Shown piece by piece: positions 43,017 through 51,097 of a DNA stretch of 64,000 bases. Each line of letters opens with the position of its first letter. Within the stretch, counting starts at the first letter, position 1. Source of the DNA: Gp6-AA45 sp035652075. Its GTDB lineage: Bacteria; Acidobacteriota; Vicinamibacteria; Vicinamibacterales; CAVVIG01. Position numbers and translations under genes: made by a program. Where the stretch lies: positions 1 to 64,000 of the forward strand of contig DASREL010000051.1 of NCBI GenBank assembly GCA_035652075.1, in the 5' to 3' direction. Below the pieces are notes generated by a model. The model made no database searches and was not told the DNA's origin. It worked only from the letters and a program-made list of their open reading frames with translations.

Positions 43017-44329
43017 GAGTTTCTGTTTTCGGTCTTGGATATGTAGGCAGCGTTTCGGCGGCATCGTTTGCCGCCGACGGACATCACGTCGTCGGCGTCG
43101 ACGTGCATCCCGATAAGGTCGCCGCGATCAACGCAGGGCACAGCCCGATCGTGGAACCCGGACTCGGCGACATCCTCGGGCGGACCGTCGCCGAAGGGCG
43201 GCTGCGCGCGACGACGGATACGGCGGATGCGATCAACGACACCGACGTGTCGCTGCTCTGCGTCGGGACGCCGAGCAAACGCAACGGCAGCCTCGATTTG
43301 ACGTATCTCGAACGCGTCAGCGAGCAGATTGGCCAGGTGCTCGCAGCCAAATCGAATTATCACGTCGTCGTCGTCCGCAGCACGGTGCTGCCGGGCACGA
43401 CGCACGAGATGGTGATTCCGGCGCTCGAGCGAACGTCGGGCAAGAAGTACGGCGAAGGGTTCGGTGTCTCGGTCAACCCGGAATTCCTGCGCGAAGGCAC
43501 CGCCTTGAAAGATTTCCGCAAGCCGCCGCTCACGCTCGTCGGCCACAACCATGCGGCCGACGCGAGCGGAACGATCGCGCTGTACCAGTCGATCGATGCG
43601 CCGCTGGTCAGCACGAGCATCCGCGTCGCCGAGATGATGAAGTACACGAGCAACACCTGGCACGCGCTGAAGGTCTGCTTCGCGAACGAGATCGGCAACC
43701 TGTGCAAGCGCCTCGGCATCGACAGCCATGACGTGATGGACATCTTCTGTCGCGACGAGAAGCTGAATCTATCGTCGTACTACCTGAAGCCCGGGTTCGC
43801 GTTCGGCGGATCGTGCTTGCCGAAGGATGTGCGCGCGCTGCAGTATCGCGCGAAGGAAGTGGACGTCGATCTGCCGGTCATCTCGCAGATCCTGCCGAGC
43901 AACAAGCTGCAGATTCAGTACGCGTTCGATCAGATTCTCGAGACGGGCAAGAAGAAGGTGGGGTTGCTCGGATTCAGCTTCAAGGCCGGGACCGACGATC
44001 TGCGCGAGAGCCCGATCGTCATTCTCGCCGAACAGCTCCTCGGCAAGGGGCTGTCGCTCTGCATCTACGACAAGAACGTGTCGCTCGCGAAACTCGTCGG
44101 CGCGAACAAGGAGTACATCGAAAAGCAGATTCCACACTTGTCGTCGCTGCTCTGCAACACCATCGACGAAGTCGTCGACAGCTCCGAGGTGATCGTCGTC
44201 GGCAACCAGTCGCCGGAATTCGTCGATGCGCTGGCGAAAGCACGTCCGGACCAGATCGTCATCGACCTCGTGCGGCTGCCGATCTTCGGATCGCTGCTGC
44301 AGGCGGACTATCGCGGGATCTGCTGGTAA
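43013..44329 (+). CDS. GDP-mannose 6-dehydrogenase (AlgD-like)
   Basis: This 438-aa nucleotide-sugar dehydrogenase has Rossmann motif FGLGYVGSVSAASFA (about 5-19) and catalytic Cys in FAFGGSCLPKDVRAL (about 263-277). The GGSCLPKD form and the ending IDLVRLPIFGS fit GDP-mannose dehydrogenase of the AlgD group, which makes GDP-mannuronic acid. UDP-glucose dehydrogenase is the alternative. With the WbpA-like enzyme at 16472 it supplies a second sugar acid. The start overlaps the preceding stop (ATGA). Confidence 0.85.
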   Translation: MRVSVFGLGYVGSVSAASFAADGHHVVGVDVHPDKVAAINAGHSPIVEPGLGDILGRTVAEGRLRATTDTADAINDTDVSLLCVGTPSKRNGSLDLTYLERVSEQIGQVLAAKSNYHVVVVRSTVLPGTTHEMVIPALERTSGKKYGEGFGVSVNPEFLREGTALKDFRKPPLTLVGHNHAADASGTIALYQSIDAPLVSTSIRVAEMMKYTSNTWHALKVCFANEIGNLCKRLGIDSHDVMDIFCRDEKLNLSSYYLKPGFAFGGSCLPKDVRALQYRAKEVDVDLPVISQILPSNKLQIQYAFDQILETGKKKVGLLGFSFKAGTDDLRESPIVILAEQLLGKGLSLCIYDKNVSLAKLVGANKEYIEKQIPHLSSLLCNTIDEVVDSSEVIVVGNQSPEFVDALAKARPDQIVIDLVRLPIFGSLLQADYRGICW

Positions 44330-44331
44330 CG

Positions 44332-45171
44332 ATGCGGACACTGCTCATCTGTCACGAGGACGCAGCGCTCGATCGCGAAGGCCTCGTCCGGTGGCTCGGG
44401 TCCTTCTCCACCGTGGCCGGCGTGGTCGTGATCCGGGAACCGGGCGGACGTCTGCGCAAGCGGATTTCGCGCGAGATCCAACGGGTTGGTTTCTGGCGCT
44501 TCCTCGACGTGCTGGCGTTTCGCGCGTTCTACCGAATCGCGATGGCCGCCGACGACCGGGCGTGGGAAGCGCACGAGCTCCGGCGATTGCGCACGCGCTT
44601 TCCGAATGGACCGACGCCGCCCGAGATCATCGTCTCGTCGCCCAACTCGCCTGAGGCTGAGGCGTTCGTGCGCGAGCACCAGCCGGACCTTGTGCTCGCG
44701 CGGTGTAAGACCCTGCTCAAGGAATCGGTATTCTCGATCCCGGAGCTCGGCACGTTCGTGATGCATCCGGGAATCTGCCCCGAGTATCGCAACGCGCACG
44801 GCTGCTTCTGGGCGCGCGCCACCGGCGATCTCGGCAACGTCGGCATGACGCTGTTGAAGATCGATAAGGGGGTCGACACCGGTCCGGTGTTCGGCTACTT
44901 CCGCGTCGAGTGCGATCCATTCGAGTCGCACGTCATCACGCAGCATCGTGTCGTCCACGATCATCTGGACGCGATTCGCGACACGCTGCTCGCGATCGAG
45001 GCTGGAACCGCACGACCGATCGACACGAAAGGCCGTCATTCGGCCACATGGGGACAACCGTGGTTGACCGCGTATCTGCGCATGCGGCGCTCATGTATCA
45101 CGATGTCGTCGAAGCCGGAGCCGAAGATGCCAGCGGCTTTCCGGGTCGCGACGCCGCGATCTACAAAGTAA
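44332..45171 (+). CDS. Formyltransferase-family protein
   Basis: This 279-aa protein has the folate-dependent formyltransferase fold in its second half. It shows EIIVSSPNSPEAEAFVREHQPDLVLARC (about 100-127, two blocks), GTFVMHPGICPEYRNAHGCFWA (about 141-162) and MTLLKIDKGVDTGPVF (about 171-186). The usual N-H-D catalytic set appears as His in VMHPG and Asp in GVDTG, while the Asn is replaced or displaced. In polysaccharide clusters such enzymes N-formylate amino sugars. The last 40 residues overlap the deacetylase gene by 124 bases in another frame and look non-native, so the original stop may have been lost. Confidence 0.75.
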   Translation: MRTLLICHEDAALDREGLVRWLGSFSTVAGVVVIREPGGRLRKRISREIQRVGFWRFLDVLAFRAFYRIAMAADDRAWEAHELRRLRTRFPNGPTPPEIIVSSPNSPEAEAFVREHQPDLVLARCKTLLKESVFSIPELGTFVMHPGICPEYRNAHGCFWARATGDLGNVGMTLLKIDKGVDTGPVFGYFRVECDPFESHVITQHRVVHDHLDAIRDTLLAIEAGTARPIDTKGRHSATWGQPWLTAYLRMRRSCITMSSKPEPKMPAAFRVATPRSTK

Positions 45172-45863
45172 CGACCGCTCAGTTCGAAGAGCACGTGGCA
45201 GCCCTGAAGGGCTGCGCTACGAGCGACGCGGATGTAGCGCAGGCCTTTAGGCCTGCTGTCACGTTCGACGATGGAGGTGTCAGCGCGATGGTCTCAGCCG
45301 ACATCCTCGAGCGCCACGGATTCATCGGCCATTTCTTCATCACGACGAACTACATCGGCACGCGCGGGTTTCTCGACGAGCCGCAGATCCGCGAGCTGCA
45401 TGCGCGCGGACATGTGATCGGCAGCCATTCGTGCACCCACCCGCTTCGAATGGGCCACTGCTCGTGGCCGCAGTTGCTGGACGAATGGAAGCGCAGTTGC
45501 GACATCCTCGGTGACGTGCTGCACTGCGATGTACGGTCTGCGTCGGTGCCCGGCGGCGATTTCGCCCCGTCGGTCGCGGAAGCGGCAGCACGAGCCGGCA
45601 TTACGCACCTGTTTACGTCGGAGCCGACGGCCGACGCCCGTCACGCGTTCGGATTGACGCTGCAGGGACGCTTCACGATCCAGAAGTGGACGACGGCCGA
45701 GACCGTCGCAGGGCTGGCAAGCGGCGCGTGGATTCCGTGCGCGCGACAGGCGGTCGTGTGGAATGCGAAGAAGCTGACGAAGCGCCTGGGCGGCGAACAG
45801 TACTTGAAGATGCGGAAGCTCCTGCTGCGGCACGGCAACGAAGTGCGGTGGGGAGACCTATAA
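45048..45863 (+). CDS. Polysaccharide deacetylase-like protein
   Basis: This 271-aa NodB-type carbohydrate esterase has ALMYHDVV (about 14-21), the TFDDGG metal motif (about 70-75), IGSHSCTHPLRM (about 124-135) and SVPGGDF (about 166-172). It would remove acetyl groups from N-acetyl sugars of the polymer, possibly providing the amine for the formyltransferase just upstream. Residues about 51-70 (ALKGCATSDADVAQAFRPA) derive from a pair of palindromic repeats (45198-45257) inserted in frame immediately before TFDDGG. ATG 45048 or GTG 45060 are possible starts. Confidence 0.82.
   Translation: MGTTVVDRVSAHAALMYHDVVEAGAEDASGFPGRDAAIYKVTTAQFEEHVAALKGCATSDADVAQAFRPAVTFDDGGVSAMVSADILERHGFIGHFFITTNYIGTRGFLDEPQIRELHARGHVIGSHSCTHPLRMGHCSWPQLLDEWKRSCDILGDVLHCDVRSASVPGGDFAPSVAEAAARAGITHLFTSEPTADARHAFGLTLQGRFTIQKWTTAETVAGLASGAWIPCARQAVVWNAKKLTKRLGGEQYLKMRKLLLRHGNEVRWGDL
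45198..45257. repeat. Inverted pair of GCAGGCC-type palindromes in the deacetylase gene
   Basis: GCAGCCCTGAAGGGCTGCGC (45198-45217) and GTAGCGCAGGCCTTTAGGCC with CTGCT (45234-45257) face each other and translate in frame as ALKGCAT...VAQAFRPA. Confidence 0.8.
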
Positions 45864-45864
45864 T
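45859..45864 (+). promoter_or_regulatory. -10 box (TATAAT) of the M20 hydrolase, leaderless geometry
   Basis: TATAAT is followed by six bases and the ATG at 45871. It overlaps the stop of the deacetylase gene, marking the end of the polysaccharide cluster. Confidence 0.62.
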
Positions 45865-45870
45865 GCGCGG

Positions 45871-47301
45871 ATGAGACGATTTCTTACCGCGCTCGTTTTG
45901 CTCTCGTTCGCCGTTCCTGGATTCGCCCAAGACACCGATACCGAAAAAGCCGCCGCGCGCGATGTGCTGCGCAAGATGGACGATCTCGAAAAGTCGCTCG
46001 ACATCCCCGGCATGGTCACGAAGCTGACCGGCAACAACCCCGAACGCGACGCCGTCGTCGCGCGCGCGAAAGAGCTGATGGACAAAGAGCTCCTCGCGAT
46101 GGCCGACGACATCGCCACCCATCCCGAAATCGGATTCGAAGAAAAGCGATCGGTCGCGAAGCTCGAGGACTACCTGCGTCAGCACAATTTCAGCATCGAG
46201 ACCAACATCGCCAACATGCCGACGGCGTTCGTCGCGAAGTTCCGCGGCAACAACGGCGCGCCGCACGTGGGGATCATCCTCGAGTACGACGCGCTGCGCG
46301 GGACGAAGGGCGCCTTCCACGGCGACCAGCACAGCGCGCAAGGCCCCGTCGGCATCGCCGTCGCGATTGCCATGTCGGAATACTTAACGAAAGCGCGGAT
46401 CCCCGGCAGCATCGTCGTGTTCGGCACGCCGGGCGAAGAGATGATGCCGCCCAACGCGAAGACCGACATGCACCTCGCGCACGCGTTCGACGGAATGGAC
46501 GTCATCATCCGCAGCCACGCCTCGTCGCAGACCTCGCGTCCGCAGCACGGCTTCGGCACGTGCTGCTTGAACATCGTCGGCGCCAAGTACACTTTCAGCG
46601 GCGCGCCGACGCATCAGATGACGCCGTGGAACGGGCGCAACGCGCTGCAGGCGGTCATTCAGTTCTTCAACAACATCGATGCGATGCGGATCACGATCCG
46701 TCCCGAGGCGCGCATCCAGGGCATCATCACCGAGGGCGGAGCGGCGCCGAATGTCGTCCCCGATCGAACGGCGGCGGACTTCTACATCCGCTATCCGGAC
46801 GAGGTGTACCTCGCGCAGGTCGTCGAATTCGTCGACAACGCGGCGAAGGCGGCGGCGCTGTCGACCGGCACGAAGGTGAAGATCGATCACTACGGCAAGG
46901 ACGTCGACGGCATCAGCCTCTCCACGCTCGGCGAAGTGGGATTTCAGTACATGAAGAATTTCGGCGCGACCGGCATCAATCCGGAACCGGGCAAGCCACA
47001 GGGCTTCGAAGAGACCGGCAGCGTGTCACGCGACATCCCCGGCGTCGGCATCACCGCGCAGTCGTCGACGTTTTCGAATCACACGTACGAGATGGACGCC
47101 GACAACCTCAAAGAGATCGGCCACAAAGGCTTCACGGTCGATGCGCAGACGATGACGGCGATTCTCTTCGACTTCGCGACGCACGCTGACTACCGCGCAG
47201 CGGTGAAGAAAGAGTTCGATGGGATCAAGGCGCTCTTCGGTGAGTATCAGGCCGCGCTGAAGAAGACCTACGTCGTGCCGACGGTTCCGGATCCAAAGTA
47301 A
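45871..47301 (+). CDS. Secreted M20-family amidohydrolase/peptidase
   Basis: This 476-aa exported hydrolase has a signal peptide (to about residue 20, VPGFAQ). Its M20 catalytic domain resembles AbgB-type amidohydrolases: HPEIGFEE (about 90-97), FHGDQHSAQGP (metal ligands, about 149-159), TPGEEMMPPNAK (about 188-199), GAPTHQMTPWNGRNAL (dimerisation domain edge) and late STFSNHTYEMD. The substrate is probably an N-acyl amino acid or dipeptide, but that cannot be fixed here. The start is set by the signal peptide and the TATAAT box six bases upstream. Confidence 0.85.
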   Translation: MRRFLTALVLLSFAVPGFAQDTDTEKAAARDVLRKMDDLEKSLDIPGMVTKLTGNNPERDAVVARAKELMDKELLAMADDIATHPEIGFEEKRSVAKLEDYLRQHNFSIETNIANMPTAFVAKFRGNNGAPHVGIILEYDALRGTKGAFHGDQHSAQGPVGIAVAIAMSEYLTKARIPGSIVVFGTPGEEMMPPNAKTDMHLAHAFDGMDVIIRSHASSQTSRPQHGFGTCCLNIVGAKYTFSGAPTHQMTPWNGRNALQAVIQFFNNIDAMRITIRPEARIQGIITEGGAAPNVVPDRTAADFYIRYPDEVYLAQVVEFVDNAAKAAALSTGTKVKIDHYGKDVDGISLSTLGEVGFQYMKNFGATGINPEPGKPQGFEETGSVSRDIPGVGITAQSSTFSNHTYEMDADNLKEIGHKGFTVDAQTMTAILFDFATHADYRAAVKKEFDGIKALFGEYQAALKKTYVVPTVPDPK

Positions 47302-47310
47302 CAGCGATCA

Positions 47311-47373
47311 GCGCAGAACTCGCGGAGTCCGCAGAGCCAAAAGTGTTTTCTGCGAATTCAGCGGGTTCTGCGC
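47311..47373. terminator. Bidirectional hairpin/repeat between convergent genes
   Basis: GCGCAGAACTCGC (47311-47323) pairs with GCGGGTTCTGCGC (47361-47373), twelve of thirteen positions. An inner TCCGCAGA/TCTGCGA pair surrounds an AAAAGTGTTTT core. It fills the gap between the convergent M20 and SpoIID-like genes. It resembles the repeat words at 1-412. Confidence 0.5.
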
Positions 47374-48846
47374 TTACCGTACGTCCTTCCAGCTTTTTCC
47401 CGCTTCAACCTGTTTCGCGAAGCAAGCCCGAGCGCGGGCAAAGGCGTTCGCCAGCGCTCCGACGGAGACCGGGCGCAGCAGTTCGTTGTCGCTCGGGCAG
47501 CCGGCGCGTGGATCGGGACGGAATGGCGGTCGCTGGGGCTCGCCGGGGATTGGCCGCTCGCCCGCGAAGTAAATCGCCGCGCCTTCCCTCACCCAGGCTG
47601 GACGACTGGCAAGCGTCACGTTCGTCATCGCGTGCACGAGCTCGTGGCGGATCGTGCGATCGAGCACGCCCCGGTCGCGCAACACCGCGACCGGCAGCAG
47701 GTGCAGCTCGTCGCGCACGAACGCGCCGGACGTGAACCACGGCTGCCCGGTCGCCTGTTCGTAGTCATCGGTGGTGGCGTGGAAGCGAACCGCAATCCGC
47801 GCGGGCGCGGCGACGCCAAGAGCTTTGGCGATCTCGTCGCGGGCCTTGGTCACCTGCCCGACGATCGCAGCCTGCTCACCGCCGTCCTCGTCGGGCAGAT
47901 TGACGGTCACCGGCGCGGGAACGGGTCTGGCCAGCGGGTCAGACTTGAGTCTGACCCGAGTCAGACTCGAGTCTGACCCCGTGATCGTCAGTCCAGGGAA
48001 GTACCGTGCGAGGATTTGGTCGGCTGACTGACCCCGTTCGGCGAGGCGCGCCGAGCCGATGACGCACAACCCGACCCCATGTCCGGACCCGTGACCGCTG
48101 AAGCGGTACGTGTCCCCGTCCTTCCTCAGCGCGAACGCCGTGGATTTGATGTGCTGCCAGCCCAGCGTCCGGCCGACGACCACGCGGAGATCCTGACCGC
48201 TGATTTCTGGCGGCTGCAGGCCATCGACGCGTAGCCGCGCGACGCGTCCCGAGGCGTTGTGCGATGCAATCCGCAGCTCGCGCAGCCGATCGCCGCGGAA
48301 TCCGCCCGCGCGCAGCGCACGAAATAGATCGGACTCCGACAGCGTCGCCGACCACGCCGGCGCGCCTTGACACGCATCGTCGTCTTTCGACGGCAAGTAC
48401 GGCGGATCGTCATGCCCCGGCCAGACATCGGACGGAATTTCGGTGCGCCCGCCGCATGACGCGGAAAAATAGATCGACGCCGGCGCACTATCGTGCATGA
48501 GGATGCGACCGGCCGTCGCCTGCGACGCGCGGTCGGTGGATGCGATGGCCGTCCGCAGCACCTGACAGTGCGTCTGATCGCACAGATCGAATCCTTCGCT
48601 GCGATGCCGTCCACGGTTCGCAAGCGCGAACGTCCGAATGGTGATCGCGAGCGCCTCGAGCGCGGCGGGCTGACTCTCACGCGCCATCTCGCCCGCAAGC
48701 ACCCGGGACACGTAGGTCTCGAGCGTGAGGTTTTCCTGAACGTACCGTCCGCTGCGCAGAAAGCCGACACGCAGCTGATCTGCAGCCCTGAAGGGCTGCG
48801 CGACAACTGCGGCGCCGGTCAGCTTCAGAAACTCGCGACGATTCAC
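47374..48846 (-). CDS. SpoIID/LytB-domain protein fused to a zinc-metallopeptidase-like domain
   Basis: This 490-aa protein has a Tat-like or Sec start (NRREFLKLTG). A SpoIID domain (about 30-290) carries ETYVSRVLAGEM, TQC-type DLCDQTHCQVL, YFSASCGGRT and FSGHGSGHGVGLC, the glycan-strand lytic transglycosylase type. A second domain (about 340-460) has HELVHAMTN and WVREGAAIYFAGE, the layout of peptidase MA-like gluzincins. Residues 11-22 (AAVVAQPFRAAD) come from a GCAGCCCTGAAGGGCTGC repeat in the signal region, and a TCAGACTCGAGTCTGA repeat (47941-47980) forms the inter-domain linker. GTG start overlaps the hydrolase stop. Confidence 0.8.
   Translation of the reverse strand: MNRREFLKLTGAAVVAQPFRAADQLRVGFLRSGRYVQENLTLETYVSRVLAGEMARESQPAALEALAITIRTFALANRGRHRSEGFDLCDQTHCQVLRTAIASTDRASQATAGRILMHDSAPASIYFSASCGGRTEIPSDVWPGHDDPPYLPSKDDDACQGAPAWSATLSESDLFRALRAGGFRGDRLRELRIASHNASGRVARLRVDGLQPPEISGQDLRVVVGRTLGWQHIKSTAFALRKDGDTYRFSGHGSGHGVGLCVIGSARLAERGQSADQILARYFPGLTITGSDSSLTRVRLKSDPLARPVPAPVTVNLPDEDGGEQAAIVGQVTKARDEIAKALGVAAPARIAVRFHATTDDYEQATGQPWFTSGAFVRDELHLLPVAVLRDRGVLDRTIRHELVHAMTNVTLASRPAWVREGAAIYFAGERPIPGEPQRPPFRPDPRAGCPSDNELLRPVSVGALANAFARARACFAKQVEAGKSWKDVR
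47941..47980. repeat. GACTTGAGTCTGACCC repeat in the domain linker
   Basis: Three units of AGACT(C/T)GAGTCTGACC, each a near-palindrome, encode SDSSLTRVRLKSDP between the SpoIID and peptidase domains. Confidence 0.75.
48782..48804. repeat. GCAGCCCTGAAGGGCTGCGCGAC element in the SpoIID signal region
   Basis: One copy of the CAGGCC/GGCCTG family lies in frame at codons 12-20. Confidence 0.7.
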
Positions 48847-49496
48847 GCGATCCCCAGGAACTGGACGATGCCGTCCCACATGCGAGGCAGGCTCGCGATC
48901 AGCTGATGGTCATCGTCCAGCAACGACAGGGTGACGTTCGGTCGCGTTTTCGCGAACGCTTCCACGGTTCGATGATCGACCGAGGCATCGCGCAGGCCTT
49001 GATACACCAAGGCCGGCTGCGAGAACCGCGTCTCGAAGGCGTCGTGCCGAAGGCTGTCTTCGTAGAACGCGTAGTGCAGCGGCCGCTCCTCGTTGTAGGC
49101 GTAGTGAAAAAACGGCATCGATCCGCGTCGCCGCCATTCTTCAATTCGTTCTGGCGTCAGCAGATGATGTCCCGGCTTCGCGAACATAACCGCCGGCGCC
49201 ATCAACACGAGTTTGTCGACCTGCGCCGCCAACCGCCCGGCGGCGAGAATCGCCAGCGTGCCGCCGAGACTGGATCCCATCAACACCACACGATCGGAGA
49301 CGCCGCTCATCGCGGCGCCAAGCTGATCGAGCATGCGCGAGAGCGTCAGCGTCGCGAAATCCGGCTCGTTGAAATCGGGACATCGAAAATCGACGCCCTT
49401 CGCCGCGAACCGCTCGGCGAACCACCTGGCCTTCGTCGACTTCGCCGACGAGGCGAATCCGTGAAGATACAAAACAATCACAGCAAGACCTGACAT
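48843..49496 (-). CDS. YqiA-like alpha/beta-fold esterase
   Basis: This 217-aa cytoplasmic hydrolase has YLHGFASSAKSTKA (about 10-23), nucleophile elbow MGSSLGGTLA (about 72-81), Asp in YQGLRDASVDH (about 164-174) and His in LDDDHQLIA (about 191-199). It belongs to the small YqiA/YcfP esterase group; the physiological ester is unknown. The start (ATG 49496, or GTG 49484) lies inside the end of the SET gene, and its stop overlaps the SpoIID start. The three genes therefore form one operon. Confidence 0.85.
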   Translation of the reverse strand: MSGLAVIVLYLHGFASSAKSTKARWFAERFAAKGVDFRCPDFNEPDFATLTLSRMLDQLGAAMSGVSDRVVLMGSSLGGTLAILAAGRLAAQVDKLVLMAPAVMFAKPGHHLLTPERIEEWRRRGSMPFFHYAYNEERPLHYAFYEDSLRHDAFETRFSQPALVYQGLRDASVDHRTVEAFAKTRPNVTLSLLDDDHQLIASLPRMWDGIVQFLGIA

Positions 49497-49870
49497 CCCG
49501 GCCGGCAGCGACACTTGATCAACCCTTCGCCGTCGGTGTTGTAGTTGTACGTCAGTTCCTCGCCCTTGCGGATCTTCCGCGCGGCACGAATCCAGATCAC
49601 GCCGTCGACGATGTGAATGTAGCAGTTGGGGTAACAGGCGTGGTTGATATACCGCGCGATGTTGCCGCCGACGCCGGCGTCGATCACGGTGCGATTCGTC
49701 AGCTTGAAGCACCAGATGTGGCCGCGTTTGATGTAGCGCCGCTCGCGCTTCAGGCTCTCCTGGTTCGAGATCTTCTCGCCCGCGTAATGAATAATGCGCG
49801 TGTTCTTCGGAATGGTCTGTGTCGCGTAGACGCCCCACCCATGGATTTTCGACCGCCGCCGCTCGATCAT
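49478..49870 (-). CDS. SET-domain protein-lysine methyltransferase-like protein
   Basis: This 130-aa protein consists of a complete SET domain: KIHGWGVYA (about 8-16, SAM-binding GxG), RYINHACYPNC (about 73-83, pseudoknot NHxCxPN), GEELTYNYN (about 103-111), and a post-SET CxCxxxC (KCRCRPGC) at the end. Such proteins methylate lysines with SAM; bacterial targets are mostly unknown. ATG 49870 follows a TATCTT box by six bases. It shares an overlapping promoter with the divergent RidA gene. Confidence 0.88.
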   Translation of the reverse strand: MIERRRSKIHGWGVYATQTIPKNTRIIHYAGEKISNQESLKRERRYIKRGHIWCFKLTNRTVIDAGVGGNIARYINHACYPNCYIHIVDGVIWIRAARKIRKGEELTYNYNTDGEGLIKCRCRPGCQVLL

Positions 49871-49876
49871 CCTTCT

Positions 49877-49886
49877 AAGATACAAT
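49877..49886. promoter_or_regulatory. Overlapping divergent -10 boxes (SET gene / RidA gene)
   Basis: Minus strand TATCTT (49882-49877) is six bases before the SET ATG at 49870. Plus strand TACAAT (49881-49886) is eight bases before the RidA ATG at 49895. The boxes share two bases, so only one direction can be engaged at a time, and both transcripts would be leaderless or nearly so. Confidence 0.55.
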
Positions 49887-49894
49887 GCCGCGCC

Positions 49895-51097
49895 ATGCGA
49901 ACATTCACCACGTTCATCCTCTTCATTGGTGCCGTGTCGATGACCTTCGCGCAATCGCAGTCCGGACGACAACTGTATGGTGCTGATGCAACACGGCCGT
50001 TCAGCGGAGCGGCCAAGGCCGGCGGCTTCATCTACGTCGCGGGCACGATCGGCGCCGACGCCAGCAACAAGGGCGACATCAAAGCGCAAACCAAAGCGAC
50101 GCTCGAGTCGATCGATCGCACGCTGAAGCAGGCGGGCTCGAGCCTCGCGAGTGTGGTCAGCACGACGATCTATCTGCGGAACGCCGCCGACTTCCCGGGC
50201 ATGAACGAGGCCTACGGGGCGCTGTTTCCGAAGGACCCGCCGGCGCGCACGACCGTCGTCGTCACGCAGCCGCTGGCGAACCCCGATGGACTGATCGAAA
50301 TCGCGGCGGTCGCCGTGCCCAACGGCGGACAGCGGACCGTGATTCACCCGAGCGACTGGATGCGATCGCCGGCGCCGTACAACTACGGCATCAAGAGCGG
50401 CAACACGCTGTTCATGTCGGGGTTGATCAGCCGCAACGGCAAGGACAACCAGAACGTCAAGGGCGACATGGCCGCCCAGATGAAAGTGATCTTCGACAAC
50501 GCGACGGCGATTCTGAAACAGGCCGACATGTCGCTCGCCGACGTCGTGTCGTCGCGCGTCTACATCACCGACGAGACGCAATTCCAGGCAATGAACGCCG
50601 CGTATCGGCCGAACTTCACGGCCACCTCGATGCCCGCGCGCGCGACCGTCAAGGTCGGGCTGACAAGCCCCGATTACATCGTCGAGATCCAGATGATTGC
50701 GGTGAAGGACGCGGGCCGCAAGACCGGCGCAACTCCGAACGCTGACGGCACGATGCCGGCAGCAGCCGCCAACGCGAATCTCAGCGCCGCGATTCAGGTC
50801 GGCAACCGGCTCTACGTGTCGGGGATTACCGGCAACACGGCGCAGAACAAAGGCGACGCGAAAGCACAGACCGCCGAGTGCCTGACGCGCATCGAGCGAA
50901 CGTTGAAGGCCGCCGGCTACGACTGGTCGAACGTCGTCGACGCCGTCGTCTATCTGCCGGACATGAACAACTACCAGGCGATGAACGCCGCGTACCGCGA
51001 GAAACTGATGAAGGAATTCCCCGCCCGCGCGACCGTCGGCACCGGCCTCATGGGCGCCGACGCGCAGGTGGAGATCATGATGACGGCGGTCAAGTAG
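49895..51097 (+). CDS. Secreted triple-RidA (YjgF/UK114) protein
   Basis: This 400-aa protein has a signal peptide (to about residue 19, MTFAQ) and three RidA-like domains in tandem (about 24-143, 155-278 and 290-400). Each carries the family's central Arg in PPARTTVVV, MPARATVKV and FPARATVGT. Each also has the GDIKAQTKATLESID-type helix, and none shows a strand deletion. RidA proteins are trimers that deaminate reactive enamines/imines. Three linked domains could form a pseudo-trimer from one chain, and export is unusual. ATG is set by the signal peptide and the TACAAT box. It converges with the GMC gene, overlapping by eight bases. Confidence 0.85.
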   Translation: MRTFTTFILFIGAVSMTFAQSQSGRQLYGADATRPFSGAAKAGGFIYVAGTIGADASNKGDIKAQTKATLESIDRTLKQAGSSLASVVSTTIYLRNAADFPGMNEAYGALFPKDPPARTTVVVTQPLANPDGLIEIAAVAVPNGGQRTVIHPSDWMRSPAPYNYGIKSGNTLFMSGLISRNGKDNQNVKGDMAAQMKVIFDNATAILKQADMSLADVVSSRVYITDETQFQAMNAAYRPNFTATSMPARATVKVGLTSPDYIVEIQMIAVKDAGRKTGATPNADGTMPAAAANANLSAAIQVGNRLYVSGITGNTAQNKGDAKAQTAECLTRIERTLKAAGYDWSNVVDAVVYLPDMNNYQAMNAAYREKLMKEFPARATVGTGLMGADAQVEIMMTAVK

